From Mycobacterium sp. E1214 (GTDB taxonomy: Bacteria; Actinomycetota; Actinomycetes; Mycobacteriales; Mycobacteriaceae), in NCBI RefSeq assembly GCF_001666755.1, contig NZ_LZJC01000081.1:1-42786 (forward strand): 42,786 nucleotides of DNA. The letters run 5' to 3'. Positions 1 through 7,546 of the stretch are shown piece by piece (within the stretch, counting starts at the first letter, position 1; each line of letters opens with the position of its first letter). The notes below the pieces were generated by a model. That model was given only the letters and a program-made list of their open reading frames with translations. It ran no database searches and was not told the DNA's origin. Both the position numbers and the translations under genes were made by a program.

Positions 1-667
1 CAACGCCGCGCGGCTGCCCAGCCTGATGGTGCTCAGTGGGGTCAACTCCGCGCGCGACGCCGTCTACGCCCGCCCGGGCCGCCGCGTCGGTCAGCAGGCC
101 GGGCGCCGGCTTGCCGGCCACCTGGGGCTCGGCGTCGGTGGCCGCCCGCAGCGCGGCGACCATGGCCCCGTTTCCCGGCAGCAGGCCGCGCTCGGTGGGC
201 AGCGTGACGTCGACGTTGGCCGCCACCCACAGCGCGCCCGCGCGGATGGCCAGGGCGGCCTCGGCCAGGTCCTGCCAGACCAGGGACGTGGACAATCCCT
301 GCACGACGGCCACCGGGGCGTCGTCGTAACTGTGCACCGGGCGCAACCCGACCGCGCGGACCTCGTTCGCCAACGCGGCCGTGCCCACGATGAGCACGGG
401 CGAGTCCGCCGGCAGCTGGGTGGCCAGCAGCCGGGCCGCGCTTTGCGCGCTGGTGGCGACGTCGTCGGCGGTGGCGGTGAACCCGAGCTCGGTCAGGTGA
501 GCCGCGACCTCCTCGGCGCTGCGCGACGCGTTGTTGGTGACGAAGAACGTCCGGCTGCGCACCTCGGCCAACGCCGCCACAGCGCCCTCGGTGGGGCTGC
601 GGCCCCGAAACGCCGTGCCGTCGAGGTCCAGCAGCAGGCAATCGTATTCCTGCGCAAGGCTTTTCAC
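1..667 (-). CDS. HAD-IIA (NagD-like) phosphatase, 5' part, broken near window edge
   Basis: A haloacid-dehalogenase phosphatase resembling M. tuberculosis Rv1692, expected to remove phosphate from a small soluble substrate. The start is GTG at 667, with GGGGGAG five bases upstream. Visible motifs are LLLDLDGT near residues 11-18 (nucleophile Asp), VTNNAS (motif II), the segment NVDVTLPTERGLLPGNG, and GKPAPG (motif III Lys). The next expected block is the Asp-rich VGDRLDTDI motif, and it is absent: the frame stays open to base 1, but the peptide from about base 80 downwards no longer resembles the family. The opposite strand there encodes the family's following segment (separate entry). Only about 195 of an expected 350 or so residues are present. 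It closes a minus-strand run lprJ-like > TPR > HAD, 13 bp after the TPR stop. The family is well supported; the substrate is unknown. Confidence 0.85.
   Translation of the reverse strand, partial: MKSLAQEYDCLLLDLDGTAFRGRSPTEGAVAALAEVRSRTFFVTNNASRSAEEVAAHLTELGFTATADDVATSAQSAARLLATQLPADSPVLIVGTAALANEVRAVGLRPVHSYDDAPVAVVQGLSTSLVWQDLAEAALAIRAGALWVAANVDVTLPTERGLLPGNGAMVAALRAATDAEPQVAGKPAPGLLTDAAARAGVDGVARGVDPTEHHQAGQPRGV
2..79 (+). other. Inverted fragment of the same HAD gene (foldback or inversion junction)
   Basis: Read on the plus strand from base 2, this stretch encodes a peptide containing LPSLMVLSGVNSARDAVYA. That is the segment which in NagD-like phosphatases follows the VGDRLDTDI motif. 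It therefore belongs downstream of the GKPAPG motif encoded on the minus strand at about 100-120, but it lies in opposite orientation and lacks the intervening 20 or so residues. The two orientations meet at a perfect 8-base palindrome, GCCCGGGC, at 72-79. This looks like a foldback chimera at a contig end or an inversion breakpoint. Confidence 0.7.
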
Positions 668-680
668 GTCACTCCCCCGG

Positions 681-1511
681 TCAGCCGAGCTCGCCGACGC
701 GGTCCTCGGCGTCCGTGACGCCCTCGACGTCGGCGGCCGCGGCCCGCAGGAACCACTGCAGCGCCTCGTCGTCGCGGCCCAGCGCCAGCAGGGTGTCGGC
801 GTAGGAGTAGAAGAGCCTGGCCGCGGTCGTGCCGGTGCGGGAGGGGTCCAGCGCCGGCGTGGACAGCACCGTCAGCGCCTGCTCCAGCTGACCGAGGTCG
901 GCGCGCGCCCCGGCCGCGACGATGCGCAGCTCGTCGGCGTCGTCGCCGCTGAGTTGGGCGGCCTCGGGCCCCCGCGCGAGTTCGATGGCCCGCTCCGGGC
1001 GGCCAAGCCCGCGCTCGCAATCCGCGATCAGCGCCAGCAGGGCGGACTTGCTGCCCATCCGGCGCGCCGCCCGCAGCTCGGCCAGCGCCTGCGCCCAGTC
1101 GCCGCAGTGGTAGGCGGCGATGCCGACCGCCTCGCGGATGGCCCCGATCCTGCTGGACCGCGCCCGCGCCGCGCGGGCGTGCTGCAGCGCGGCCTCCGGG
1201 TCCTCGTCGAGCAGCTTCCCGGCGGCGACCAGGTGCCGGGCGACCGCGTCGGCGGTGGCGCGGTCCAGCGTGCTCAATTCGCCGCGGATCTCGGGCGCCA
1301 GCTGCTTGGCCTCGACGTCGGCCGGGATCGGGGGCCCCTCGTGGCGGGCATCGTTGCGGGCGTCGGCCTGCTGTGGCTGCGACGGCCGCGCCCGGCCCGG
1401 GCCCGACCAGGAGCCGTCGCGCTCCCGGCGCGGTCCGCGCCGCGGCGGGACACCGCCGGTGCCCGGGCGCGGTCGCCGTTCGCCGCGCTGCCCCTGCCTG
1501 TCGTCGACCAC
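681..1511 (-). CDS. Tetratricopeptide-repeat-like protein (Rv1691-like)
   Basis: A 276-residue protein of unknown specific role. The first 60 residues or so are rich in Arg, Pro and Gly and look disordered. From about residue 75 the sequence is alpha-helical with TPR-like pairs, for example DEDPEAALQHARAARA, YHCGDWAQALAELRAARR, LGRPERAIELARG, LGQLEQALTVL and LGRDDEALQWFLRAA, with conserved small residues at TPR positions. No signal peptide or membrane segment is seen, so a cytoplasmic scaffold is likely. The start taken is GTG at 1511, but the low-complexity N-terminus makes it uncertain. The gene sits 23 bp after the DUF732-like gene and 13 bp before the HAD gene, consistent with one transcript. 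It matches the position and type of Rv1691. Confidence 0.8.
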   Translation of the reverse strand: MVDDRQGQRGERRPRPGTGGVPPRRGPRRERDGSWSGPGRARPSQPQQADARNDARHEGPPIPADVEAKQLAPEIRGELSTLDRATADAVARHLVAAGKLLDEDPEAALQHARAARARSSRIGAIREAVGIAAYHCGDWAQALAELRAARRMGSKSALLALIADCERGLGRPERAIELARGPEAAQLSGDDADELRIVAAGARADLGQLEQALTVLSTPALDPSRTGTTAARLFYSYADTLLALGRDDEALQWFLRAAAADVEGVTDAEDRVGELG

Positions 1512-1534
1512 GCTGCCGAGAATACGGGCAGCGC

Positions 1535-1897
1535 TCAGGCCTGCAGCCGGTTGGGCATGAGCGGCGCGATCACCGCCGGGCAGTACGTCGCGATGGCGAC
1601 GATGGTGAACTTGCCCGCCATTTCGCGGGACATCCCGTTACTCTCGGCCATTCTCGCCACCACCGCGTCGAACGACCCGCCGGGCGTGAACAACATGGGG
1701 CAGACGGACTCGCCCAGCGCCAGCGTCGGCGCCGGCTGGCTGTAGGAGATGCCGGCGGTGGTCAGCGCCGACAGGAACGCGTTGCCCAGCATGTCCGCCC
1801 GGATGGGCGCCGAAAGCGCCGCGCCCAGCGCCGCGAGCCCGGTGACCGCCCCCAGCATCGGCAGGACGGTGGACCGCACACGCGACGCGAAAATCAC
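1535..1897 (-). CDS. Small exported DUF732-like protein in the lprJ position
   Basis: A 120-residue protein. Residues 5-33 form a signal-peptide-like segment (short basic start, Ala/Leu/Gly-rich core, possible cleavage after IRA). The mature part has the mycobacterial DUF732 pattern: FLSALTTAGISY, LGESVCPML, and near the end AIATYCPAV, with two conserved Cys that could form a disulfide. The M. tuberculosis gene in this position, lprJ, is annotated as a lipoprotein, but no lipobox Cys is visible here. This version would then be secreted or anchored by an uncleaved helix rather than lipidated. The GTG start at 1897 has no clear Shine-Dalgarno sequence. The function is unknown. It lies 100 bp after tyrS and 23 bp before the TPR gene. 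Confidence 0.75.
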   Translation of the reverse strand: MIFASRVRSTVLPMLGAVTGLAALGAALSAPIRADMLGNAFLSALTTAGISYSQPAPTLALGESVCPMLFTPGGSFDAVVARMAESNGMSREMAGKFTIVAIATYCPAVIAPLMPNRLQA

Positions 1898-1920
1898 CGT
1901 GACAACAGTGGCCGCCGCGG

Positions 1921-1947
1921 GTCACCTCCGCGACACGGTGAGGTAAC
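1921..1947. promoter_or_regulatory. Dyad between tyrS and the lprJ-like gene
   Basis: Arms GTCACCTC (1921-1928) and GAGGTAAC (1940-1947) are complementary apart from one G:T position, with an 11-base loop. It lies 24 bases upstream of the lprJ-like start and about 50 bases after the tyrS stop, so it could be an operator or an mRNA hairpin. There is no T-tract. The role is not determined. Confidence 0.3.
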
Positions 1948-1997
1948 GGTTTGCGCACGCGGGCGTTTCGCGGCCGGGGCCCGCCGGGGCGGCGGTG

Positions 1998-3269
1998 CTA
2001 CACGCGCTCGACGCCGGCGACCGTGCGCTTGCCGCGGCGCAGCACCAGCCAGCGGCCGTGCAGGAAGTCCGACGGCCCGGGCGTCCAGTCCTCGCTGTCG
2101 ACGCGCGCGTTGTTGACCGAGACGCCGCCCTCGTTGATGGTGCGGCGCGCGGCCTTCTTGCTCTCGGACAGGCCGGTGGCCACCAGCAGGTCGACGATGC
2201 CGTCCGGGCCGCCGGGTTTGAGCTCGGCGACCGAGGTCTCCCGCAGCGCGGCCGTCAGGGTCGCCTCGTCCAGGCGGTCCAACTCGCCCTGCCCGAACAG
2301 CGCGCGGCTGGCGTGCTCGACCGCCTCGGTGGCCGCCTCGCCGTGCACCAGCACGGTCAACTCGCGGGCCAGCCGCCGCTGCGCGGCGCGCTGCTGCGGG
2401 CGCTCGGCCGTCGCGGCCGCCAGCTCGCTCAGCTCGTCGGGCGACAGGAAGGTGAACCACCGCAGGTAGCGGATGACGTCGGCGTCGGCGGTGTTGAAGA
2501 AGTACTGGTACCAGGCGTACGGCGTGGTCAGCTCGGGGTCCAGCCACAGGCTGCCGCCGCCGGTGGACTTGCCGAACTTGGTGCCGTCGGCGGCGGTCAC
2601 CAGCGGCACGGTCAGCGCGTGCACCGACGCGCCGAGCTGCTGGCGGACCAGCCGCACGCCGGCGATGATGTTGCCCCACTGGTCCGAGCCGCCGATCTGC
2701 AGGCTGCAGCCGTAGCGGCGGTGCAACTCGACGTAGTCGTTGGCCTGCAGGAGCATGTAGCTGAACTCCGTGTAGGAGATGCCGTCGCCCTCGAGGCGCC
2801 GCCGCACCGTGTCCCGGTCCAGCATGACGTTGACCGAGAAGTGCTTGCCGATGTCGCGCAGGAAGCCGATCGCCGACAGCGGCGCGGTCCAATCCAGGTT
2901 GTTGACGACGACGGCCCCGGTCGGCGAGTCGTCGAAGTCGACGAAGCGTTCCAGCTGGCCGCCGATCCGCTCGGCCCACGCGGCGACGGTGTCCGCCTCG
3001 TGCAGGCTGCGCTCGCCGACGTCGCGCGGGTCGCCGATCATGCCGGTGGCCCCGCCCGCCAGCACGATCGGGCGGTGCCCGGCGCGCTGGAACCGGCGCA
3101 GCGCCAGCAACGGCACCAGGTGTCCGGCGTGCAGGCTGGGCGCGGTCGGGTCGAAGCCGGCGTAGACGGTCAGCGGCGCGCGCTGGGCCTCGGCGGCCAG
3201 CGCTTCGAGATCGGTCGACTGGGCGATCAGGCCGCGCCAGCCGAGCTCGTCGAGGATTCCAGAAGACAT
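1998..3269 (-). CDS. tyrS: Tyrosyl-tRNA synthetase
   Basis: A cytoplasmic class I aminoacyl-tRNA synthetase that charges tRNA-Tyr with tyrosine using ATP. The 423-residue length is normal for the family. The catalytic Rossmann core carries the HIGH-type motif HAGH (47-50) and the KMSKS-type loop KFGKS (231-235). Further typical blocks are [31 protein letters not shown] (tyrosine/adenylate binding) and [10 protein letters not shown]. The C-terminus (about 355-420) is an S4-like RNA-binding domain with [17 protein letters not shown]. The ATG at 3269 lies 11 bp after the mpg stop, so the two are probably co-transcribed. A short GC hairpin (arms CCGCC 1981-1985 and GGCGG 1991-1995) directly follows the stop codon. 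Confidence 0.97.
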   Translation of the reverse strand: MSSGILDELGWRGLIAQSTDLEALAAEAQRAPLTVYAGFDPTAPSLHAGHLVPLLALRRFQRAGHRPIVLAGGATGMIGDPRDVGERSLHEADTVAAWAERIGGQLERFVDFDDSPTGAVVVNNLDWTAPLSAIGFLRDIGKHFSVNVMLDRDTVRRRLEGDGISYTEFSYMLLQANDYVELHRRYGCSLQIGGSDQWGNIIAGVRLVRQQLGASVHALTVPLVTAADGTKFGKSTGGGSLWLDPELTTPYAWYQYFFNTADADVIRYLRWFTFLSPDELSELAAATAERPQQRAAQRRLARELTVLVHGEAATEAVEHASRALFGQGELDRLDEATLTAALRETSVAELKPGGPDGIVDLLVATGLSESKKAARRTINEGGVSVNNARVDSEDWTPGPSDFLHGRWLVLRRGKRTVAGVERV

Positions 3270-3280
3270 CGCGGACGACT

Positions 3281-3898
3281 TTAGTCGCTGGTCCCGGGGG
3301 CGGGCGCCCGCGGACTTCGCCGGTACGCCGACACCTCCGGCCGCCCCGGCAGCCACAGCCGCCACGGCCGGTCCGCGGCCTGGCTGACTCCGACGCGCGG
3401 GCCCGACTGCGCCGTCAGGGGTTCGTGCAGCTCCACCAGCACCGGGCTGGCCGGGTCGAACACGTCGACGCCGTTGTCGTCCATGACGATGCCCAGCGCC
3501 GCGCACAGGTTGCCGGGGCCGCGGGCGAGCGCCGGGGCGCGCACCAGCTCGCCGCGGCGCGTGCGAGCCACGTCGGCGCCGTCCTCGATGGCGGCCGCCC
3601 GCAGCAGGACGGCCGCGGCGGTGCCGTCGGGTCCGCACGAGACGTTGGCGCACACGTGGATTCCGTGGCTGCGGTAGGTGTAGAGCCGCCCCGGCGGCCC
3701 GAACATCACGGCGTTGCGGCCGCTGCGACCGCGGTAGGAGTGGGCGGCGGCGTCCGGCCACGGCCCGTCCGGCACCCCGCCGTACGCCTCCACCTCGACG
3801 ACGACGGCCCGCACGCCGCGGCAGGACAGGGTGGCGCCGAGGAGCCGGTGCGCGGCCGCGACCGGATCGACCAACAGCTGGTCTGCGGCCTCAACCAC
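3281..3898 (-). CDS. mpg: 3-methyladenine DNA glycosylase (AAG/MPG family)
   Basis: A base-excision-repair glycosylase removing alkylated purines such as 3-methyladenine from DNA. The 205-residue length is typical of the compact bacterial AAG family. Recognisable segments are [19 protein letters not shown] (catalytic Glu), [50 protein letters not shown] and [16 protein letters not shown]. The GTG start at 3898 is chosen because GGAG lies about six bases upstream (GAGGAGCTGAA before GTG) and because the family begins just before [11 protein letters not shown]; the open frame itself runs much further upstream. It is divergent from amt (75 bp apart) and 11 bp upstream of tyrS, the same mpg-tyrS order as in M. 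tuberculosis (Rv1688-Rv1689). Confidence 0.95.
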   Translation of the reverse strand: MVEAADQLLVDPVAAAHRLLGATLSCRGVRAVVVEVEAYGGVPDGPWPDAAAHSYRGRSGRNAVMFGPPGRLYTYRSHGIHVCANVSCGPDGTAAAVLLRAAAIEDGADVARTRRGELVRAPALARGPGNLCAALGIVMDDNGVDVFDPASPVLVELHEPLTAQSGPRVGVSQAADRPWRLWLPGRPEVSAYRRSPRAPAPGTSD

Positions 3899-3932
3899 TT
3901 CAGCTCCTCGGATCCGGCGCACATCGGGCTTT

Positions 3933-3945
3933 CGGTAACCTACCG
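3933..3945. promoter_or_regulatory. Dyad in the mpg/amt divergent promoter region
   Basis: CGGTA-acc-TACCG is a perfect 5-bp dyad midway between the divergent mpg and amt starts. It contains -10-like hexamers on both strands (TAACCT on plus, TAGGTT on minus). It could be an operator. The GTAAC at its left side is only a weak match to a GlnR half-site, so nitrogen control is a guess. Confidence 0.3.
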
Positions 3946-3973
3946 GCACCCGCACGTCCGAAGGAGCCCACTG

Positions 3974-5245
3974 ATGCATGGGATCGACCCGGCCGCCACC
4001 GCGTGGCTGCTGGCCAGCACCGCGCTGGTCTTGCTGATGACCCCCGGCCTGGCGATCTTCTACGGCGGCATGGTGCGCATCACCGGCGTGCTCAACATGA
4101 TCATGATGAGTTTCATCTCGATCCCGTTGGTGACGGTGGCGTGGCTGTTGCTCGGCTACAGCCTGGCGTTCTCCGACGACGGTGCAGGCGGCCTGATCGG
4201 CGGCCTCAAGCACGTCGGGATGCTGGGCATCGGCCCCGACACCGCGCACGGCGCAGTGCCCGAATTGCTGTTCGCCACCTTCCAATTGACGTTCGCGATC
4301 ATCACGGCCGCGCTGGTGAGCGGCGCGATCGCCGACCGCGCCCGGTTCGCCGCCTGGATGGTGTTCGTGCCGATCTGGACCCTCGTGGTGTATTCGGTTG
4401 TCGCGCATTGGGTGTGGGGGCCCGGCGGCTGGCTGGCCAAGATGGGCGTGCTGGACTACGCGGGCGGGCTGGTCGTGGAAATCGTTTCGGGCGCTTCGGC
4501 GTTGGCCCTGGCGCTGGTGCTCGGCCCGCGCATCGGCTTCAAGAAGGACGCCATGCGACCGCACAGCCTGCCGTTCGTGTTGCTCGGCGTCGGCCTGCTG
4601 TGGTTCGGCTGGTTCGGCTTCAACGCCGGATCGGCGTTGGCGGCCAACGGAACCGCCGCCGCCATCTTCCTCAACACCTTGGTCGCCGGGTGCCTCGGCA
4701 TGCTCGGCTGGCTCGCGGTCGAACAGACCCGCGACGGCCGGCCCACGACCTTCGGCGCGGCGTCCGGGGTGGTCGCCGGGCTGGTGGCGATCACGCCGTC
4801 GTGCGGCACCGTCAACACCCTGGGCGCCGCGGCCGTCGGTCTCGCCGCCGGCGTGGTGTGCTCCTTCGCCGTCGGCGCGAAATTCCGCTTCAACTACGAC
4901 GATTCGCTCGACGTGGTGGGGGTGCACTTCGTCGGGGGCGTGGTCGGCGTGTTCCTGATCGGGCTGCTGGCCACCGCCGTCATGACGTCCGGTCCGCGGG
5001 GCCTGCTCTACGGCGGCGGCCTCGGGCAGCTGGGCAAGCAGACCCTGGCCATCGTCGTGGTGGCCGCCTACGCCTTCGCGGTGTCGTTCGCGCTGGCGAA
5101 GCTGATCGACCGGGTGCTGGGATTCCGGCTCAGCGCCGAGGACGAGACCACCGGGGTGGACCTGACCCAGCACGCCGAGACCGCCTACGCCGAGGGCGTG
5201 CACGGGCACCTGCCGCTGCGCCGCCCCGGCCTCGACCAGCGCTGA
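3974..5245 (+). CDS. amt: Ammonium transporter (Amt/Mep/Rh family), Glu variant of the twin-His pair
   Basis: An inner-membrane ammonium channel of 423 residues with about eleven hydrophobic segments. The start ATG at 3974 has AAGGAG eight bases upstream. The family blocks [61 protein letters not shown] and [14 protein letters not shown] are present. The second channel histidine is retained (His318, in VGVHF). The position of the first, after the LDYAGG block where bacterial Amt proteins read VVHI, is Glu169 (VVEI). Glu at this site is known from fungal Mep1/Mep3 proteins and is uncommon in bacteria. No glnK (PII) gene is adjacent, unlike the classical amtB-glnK pair. The gene stands alone on the plus strand, divergent from mpg. 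Confidence 0.93.
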   Translation: MHGIDPAATAWLLASTALVLLMTPGLAIFYGGMVRITGVLNMIMMSFISIPLVTVAWLLLGYSLAFSDDGAGGLIGGLKHVGMLGIGPDTAHGAVPELLFATFQLTFAIITAALVSGAIADRARFAAWMVFVPIWTLVVYSVVAHWVWGPGGWLAKMGVLDYAGGLVVEIVSGASALALALVLGPRIGFKKDAMRPHSLPFVLLGVGLLWFGWFGFNAGSALAANGTAAAIFLNTLVAGCLGMLGWLAVEQTRDGRPTTFGAASGVVAGLVAITPSCGTVNTLGAAAVGLAAGVVCSFAVGAKFRFNYDDSLDVVGVHFVGGVVGVFLIGLLATAVMTSGPRGLLYGGGLGQLGKQTLAIVVVAAYAFAVSFALAKLIDRVLGFRLSAEDETTGVDLTQHAETAYAEGVHGHLPLRRPGLDQR

Positions 5246-5260
5246 CCCTGTCGCGACCTC

Positions 5261-5289
5261 TTGACACGACCCGCCGCGCGGTGGATATT
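5261..5289 (+). promoter_or_regulatory. Sigma-A-type promoter of the ABC exporter, likely leaderless
   Basis: TTGACA at 5261-5266 matches the -35 consensus exactly. GATATT at 5284-5289 is a good -10, and the spacer is 17 bases. The -10 ends seven bases before the ATG at 5297, so transcription would start at or next to the first base of the coding sequence, giving a leaderless mRNA. This also argues against a TTG start at 5261. Confidence 0.7.
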
Positions 5290-5320
5290 TCATCACATGA
5301 TGACTTCATCGAGTGATGAA
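5289..5320. promoter_or_regulatory. Tandem dyad operators over the ABC exporter start
   Basis: Four alternating TCATC/GATGA-type half-sites fill this stretch: TCATCA-ca-TGATGA (5290-5303) and TTCATC-gagt-GATGAA (5305-5320). The outer arms TTCATCAC (5289-5296) and GTGATGAA (5313-5320) also pair. They cover the transcription start and the first codons. The TetR-family regulator encoded two genes downstream is the obvious candidate ligand (inference). Confidence 0.65.
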
Positions 5321-6061
5321 TTAATCTCCGTGGGCGACGAGCCGGCCGTCCGCATCGAGCACCTGCGGGTGGTCCGCGGCAACCGCCCGGCGCTGCACGA
5401 CTTCTCCGTGCAGATCGCACGCGGCAGCATCACCGGGTTGCTCGGGCCGTCCGGATGCGGCAAGACCACCCTGATCCGCTGCATCGTCGGCACCCAGATC
5501 GTCACCTCGGGCACCGTCACCGTGTTCGGCCGCCCGGCCGGATCCGGGCCACTGCGCCGCCGCGTCGGCTACCTGCCGCAGAACCCGACGATCTACAACG
5601 ACCTGCGGGTCGTCGACAACGTTCGCTACTTCGCCGCCCTGTATGGGTTCGACAACGACGCCGCCGACGCCGCCATCGAGCGGGTCGGCCTGACCGACCA
5701 CCACACGGCGTTGTGCGCCAATCTCTCCGGTGGCCAGCGCACCCGGGTGTCACTGGCGTGCGCGCTGGTGTGCCAACCGGACCTGCTGGTCCTCGACGAG
5801 CCCACCGTCGGCCTGGACCCGGTGCTGCGGGCGGACCTGTGGGAGCAGTTCACCCGGCTCGCCGAGGCCGGCACCACGCTGCTGGTGTCCAGCCACGTCA
5901 TGGACGAAGCGGACCACTGCCGCGATCTGCTGCTGATGCGCGACGGCCACCTCGTCGAACACACCACCCCGGCCCGACTACGAGAGGACACCGGATGCAC
6001 GTCACTGGAGGACGCGTTTCTGTCCATCATCAGGCGCAGCACCATGCGTCAGGCGGGCTGA
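5297..6061 (+). CDS. ABC-2 exporter ATP-binding protein (Rv1687c-like)
   Basis: A 254-residue ATPase subunit of an ABC exporter, acting at the cytoplasmic face of the membrane. It has Walker [10 protein letters not shown] (50-58), a Q-loop region [11 protein letters not shown], signature [12 protein letters not shown], Walker [14 protein letters not shown] and switch histidine [13 protein letters not shown]. The short C-terminus after the H-loop is typical of DrrA-like drug or lipid exporters. The ATG at 5297 is chosen because a consensus promoter places the transcription start there. The last 67 bases overlap the permease gene in another frame, pointing to translational coupling. The TetR gene 871 bases downstream of its end is the likely repressor. 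The substrate is unknown. Confidence 0.93.
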   Translation: MMTSSSDELISVGDEPAVRIEHLRVVRGNRPALHDFSVQIARGSITGLLGPSGCGKTTLIRCIVGTQIVTSGTVTVFGRPAGSGPLRRRVGYLPQNPTIYNDLRVVDNVRYFAALYGFDNDAADAAIERVGLTDHHTALCANLSGGQRTRVSLACALVCQPDLLVLDEPTVGLDPVLRADLWEQFTRLAEAGTTLLVSSHVMDEADHCRDLLLMRDGHLVEHTTPARLREDTGCTSLEDAFLSIIRRSTMRQAG

Positions 6062-6813
6062 GCCTGCGCGGCTATACCGCGACCACGACCCGGATCCTGC
6101 GCCAGCTGGCCGCCGACCGTCGCAGCGTCGCCATGATCCTGGTGGTGCCGGTCCTGGTGATTGCATTGATGTATTTCATGTTTCGCGACGCCCCGCACCG
6201 CCCCGGCTCCCCGACGCCGTTCGACAATGCCTGCCTGATCCTGCTCGGCCTGTTCCCCCTGTTCGTGATGTTCATCATCACCGCCATCACCATGCAGCGC
6301 GAGCGGGCCTCCGGGACGCTGGAGCGCATCCTGACTACGCCGTTGCGGCGGCTCGACCTGCTGATCGCCTACGGCACCGCGTTTTCGGCGGCCGCCGCCG
6401 TGCAGGCCGTGCTGGCGTGCGCCGTGTCGTTCTGGGCGCTGGGTTTCCACACCGCCGGCAGCCCCGTATGGGTGTTCGCCATCGCGATCGTCAACGCGGT
6501 GCTCGGGGTCGGCCTGGGCCTGTTGTGTAGCGCGTTCGCGCGCACCGAGTTTCAGGCCGTGCAGTTCATTCCGCTGGTGATGGTGCCGCAGCTGCTGCTG
6601 GCCGGCATCATCGTGCCGCGCGAGCTGATGCCGCGGTGGCTGCAGTGGATCAGCGACGTGCTCCCGGCCAGCTACGCGCTGGAGGCCCTGCAGCAGGTGA
6701 ACGCGCACCCCGAGCTGACGGGCACCGCCGTGCGCGACATCGTCGTGGTGCTGGGTTTCGCGTTCGCGGCGCTGTGCCTGGCGGCGGCGACGCTGCGCCG
6801 GCGGACGTCCTAG
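5995..6813 (+). CDS. ABC-2 type permease (Rv1686c-like)
   Basis: A 272-residue membrane subunit of the exporter with the ATPase encoded just upstream. Six hydrophobic segments are visible: VAMILVVPVLVIALMYFMF, the ILLGLFPLFVMFIITAI region, a segment starting TAFSAAAAVQAVLA, VWVFAIAIVNAVLGVGLGLL, VQFIPLVMVPQLLLAGIIV, and a last one near VVVLGFAFAALCLAAA. The ABC-2 features QRERASGTLERILTTPL (cytoplasmic loop) and LPASYALEALQQV (near the last helix) are present. The ATG at 5995 has GAGAGGA seven bases upstream and overlaps the ATPase gene by 67 bp. The stop TAG at 6811-6813 is the first triplet of a tandem repeat. The pair resembles DrrAB-type exporters; the substrate is not predictable. Confidence 0.92.
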   Translation: MHVTGGRVSVHHQAQHHASGGLSLRGYTATTTRILRQLAADRRSVAMILVVPVLVIALMYFMFRDAPHRPGSPTPFDNACLILLGLFPLFVMFIITAITMQRERASGTLERILTTPLRRLDLLIAYGTAFSAAAAVQAVLACAVSFWALGFHTAGSPVWVFAIAIVNAVLGVGLGLLCSAFARTEFQAVQFIPLVMVPQLLLAGIIVPRELMPRWLQWISDVLPASYALEALQQVNAHPELTGTAVRDIVVVLGFAFAALCLAAATLRRRTS

Positions 6814-6923
6814 TGGCGACCGCAAGGCCGGCGTGGCCGGGCGCCGCGGGTCGCCACGGGGGGGTCGTAGTGGCGATCGCAAGGCCGGCGTGGCCGGGCG
6901 CCGCGGGTCGCCCCGGGGGGTCG
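6811..6923. repeat. Tandem 57/56-bp hairpin-forming repeat
   Basis: Two copies, 6811-6867 and 6868-6923, differ at two substitutions plus one G in a homopolymer. Each begins TAGTGGCGA and ends in a G-run followed by TCG. Within a copy GTGGCGACC near the left pairs with GGGTCGCCAC near the right, and CGGCG pairs with CGCCG inside, giving a long imperfect hairpin. A third, partial copy (TAGTGGCGAT) starts at 6924 and forms the beginning of the TetR gene. The first copy supplies the permease stop codon. It may act as a transcription terminator or attenuator, or be a dispersed mycobacterial palindromic repeat. Confidence 0.85.
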
Positions 6924-6931
6924 TAGTGGCG

Positions 6932-7546
6932 ATGAGCAACACCGAGCGCCGGCGTGGGCGCCCGGCCGGTGGCTCCGACGCCCGGGACCGTATCCTGACG
7001 AGCGCACGAGAGTTGTTCTCCCGCAACGGGATCCGCAACACGTCGGTGCGGGCGGTGGCGACGGCCGCGGGGGTGGATTCCGCGCTGGTGCATCACTACT
7101 TCGGCACCAAGGAGAAGCTGTTCGCCGCGGCCGTGCACATCCCGATCGACCCGATGGAGGTCATCGGGCCGCTGCGCGAGGTCCCGGTCGAAGACCTCGG
7201 CCACACCATCCCGTCATTGTTGTTGCCGCTGTGGGACTCCGAGATCGGCGCGGCCTTCATCGCCACCCTCCGGTCGATCCTGGCGGGCACCGAGGCCAAC
7301 CTGTTCCGCACGTTCATCGAAGACGTGATCGGCGTGGAAGTCGGTGCGCGCGTCGACGATCCACCGGGCAGCGGCGTCGTCCGAGTTCAGTTCGTGGCGT
7401 CGCAACTGGTCGGCATCGTGATGGCGCGCTACATCCTGCAACTCGAGCCGTTCGCCTCATTGCCGGCCGAGCAGGTGGCGCGGACCGTCGCGCCGAACCT
7501 GCAGCGTTACCTCACCGGGGATCTGCCGGACGGGCTCGCTCCGTGA
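6932..7546 (+). CDS. TetR/AcrR-family transcriptional regulator (Rv1685c-like)
   Basis: A 204-residue DNA-binding regulator. The N-terminal helix-turn-helix is clear: RDRILTSARELFSRNG, then TSVRAVATAAGVDSALVHHYFGTKEKLFAAAV, in which the HYFGTKEKLF recognition helix is the family hallmark. The rest is a divergent ligand-binding helical domain. The ATG at 6932 is chosen; GTG at 6926 is in frame and would add two residues. It follows the ABC exporter across the tandem hairpin repeat, and probably represses that exporter through the TCATC/GATGA dyads at 5289-5320 (inference). Its last 35 bases overlap the 3' end of the convergent Trm112-like gene. Confidence 0.93.
   Translation: MSNTERRRGRPAGGSDARDRILTSARELFSRNGIRNTSVRAVATAAGVDSALVHHYFGTKEKLFAAAVHIPIDPMEVIGPLREVPVEDLGHTIPSLLLPLWDSEIGAAFIATLRSILAGTEANLFRTFIEDVIGVEVGARVDDPPGSGVVRVQFVASQLVGIVMARYILQLEPFASLPAEQVARTVAPNLQRYLTGDLPDGLAP

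Noticed and set aside
3933..3945. A GlnR box upstream of amt
   Set aside because: Only one half-site (GTAAC) fits; the second half expected six bases further on does not, so it is listed only as an unassigned dyad.
3899..5296. A longer minus-strand N-terminus for mpg (frame open to 5296)
   Set aside because: The extension is antisense to amt, is low-complexity, and the normal mpg start with a Shine-Dalgarno sequence lies at 3898.
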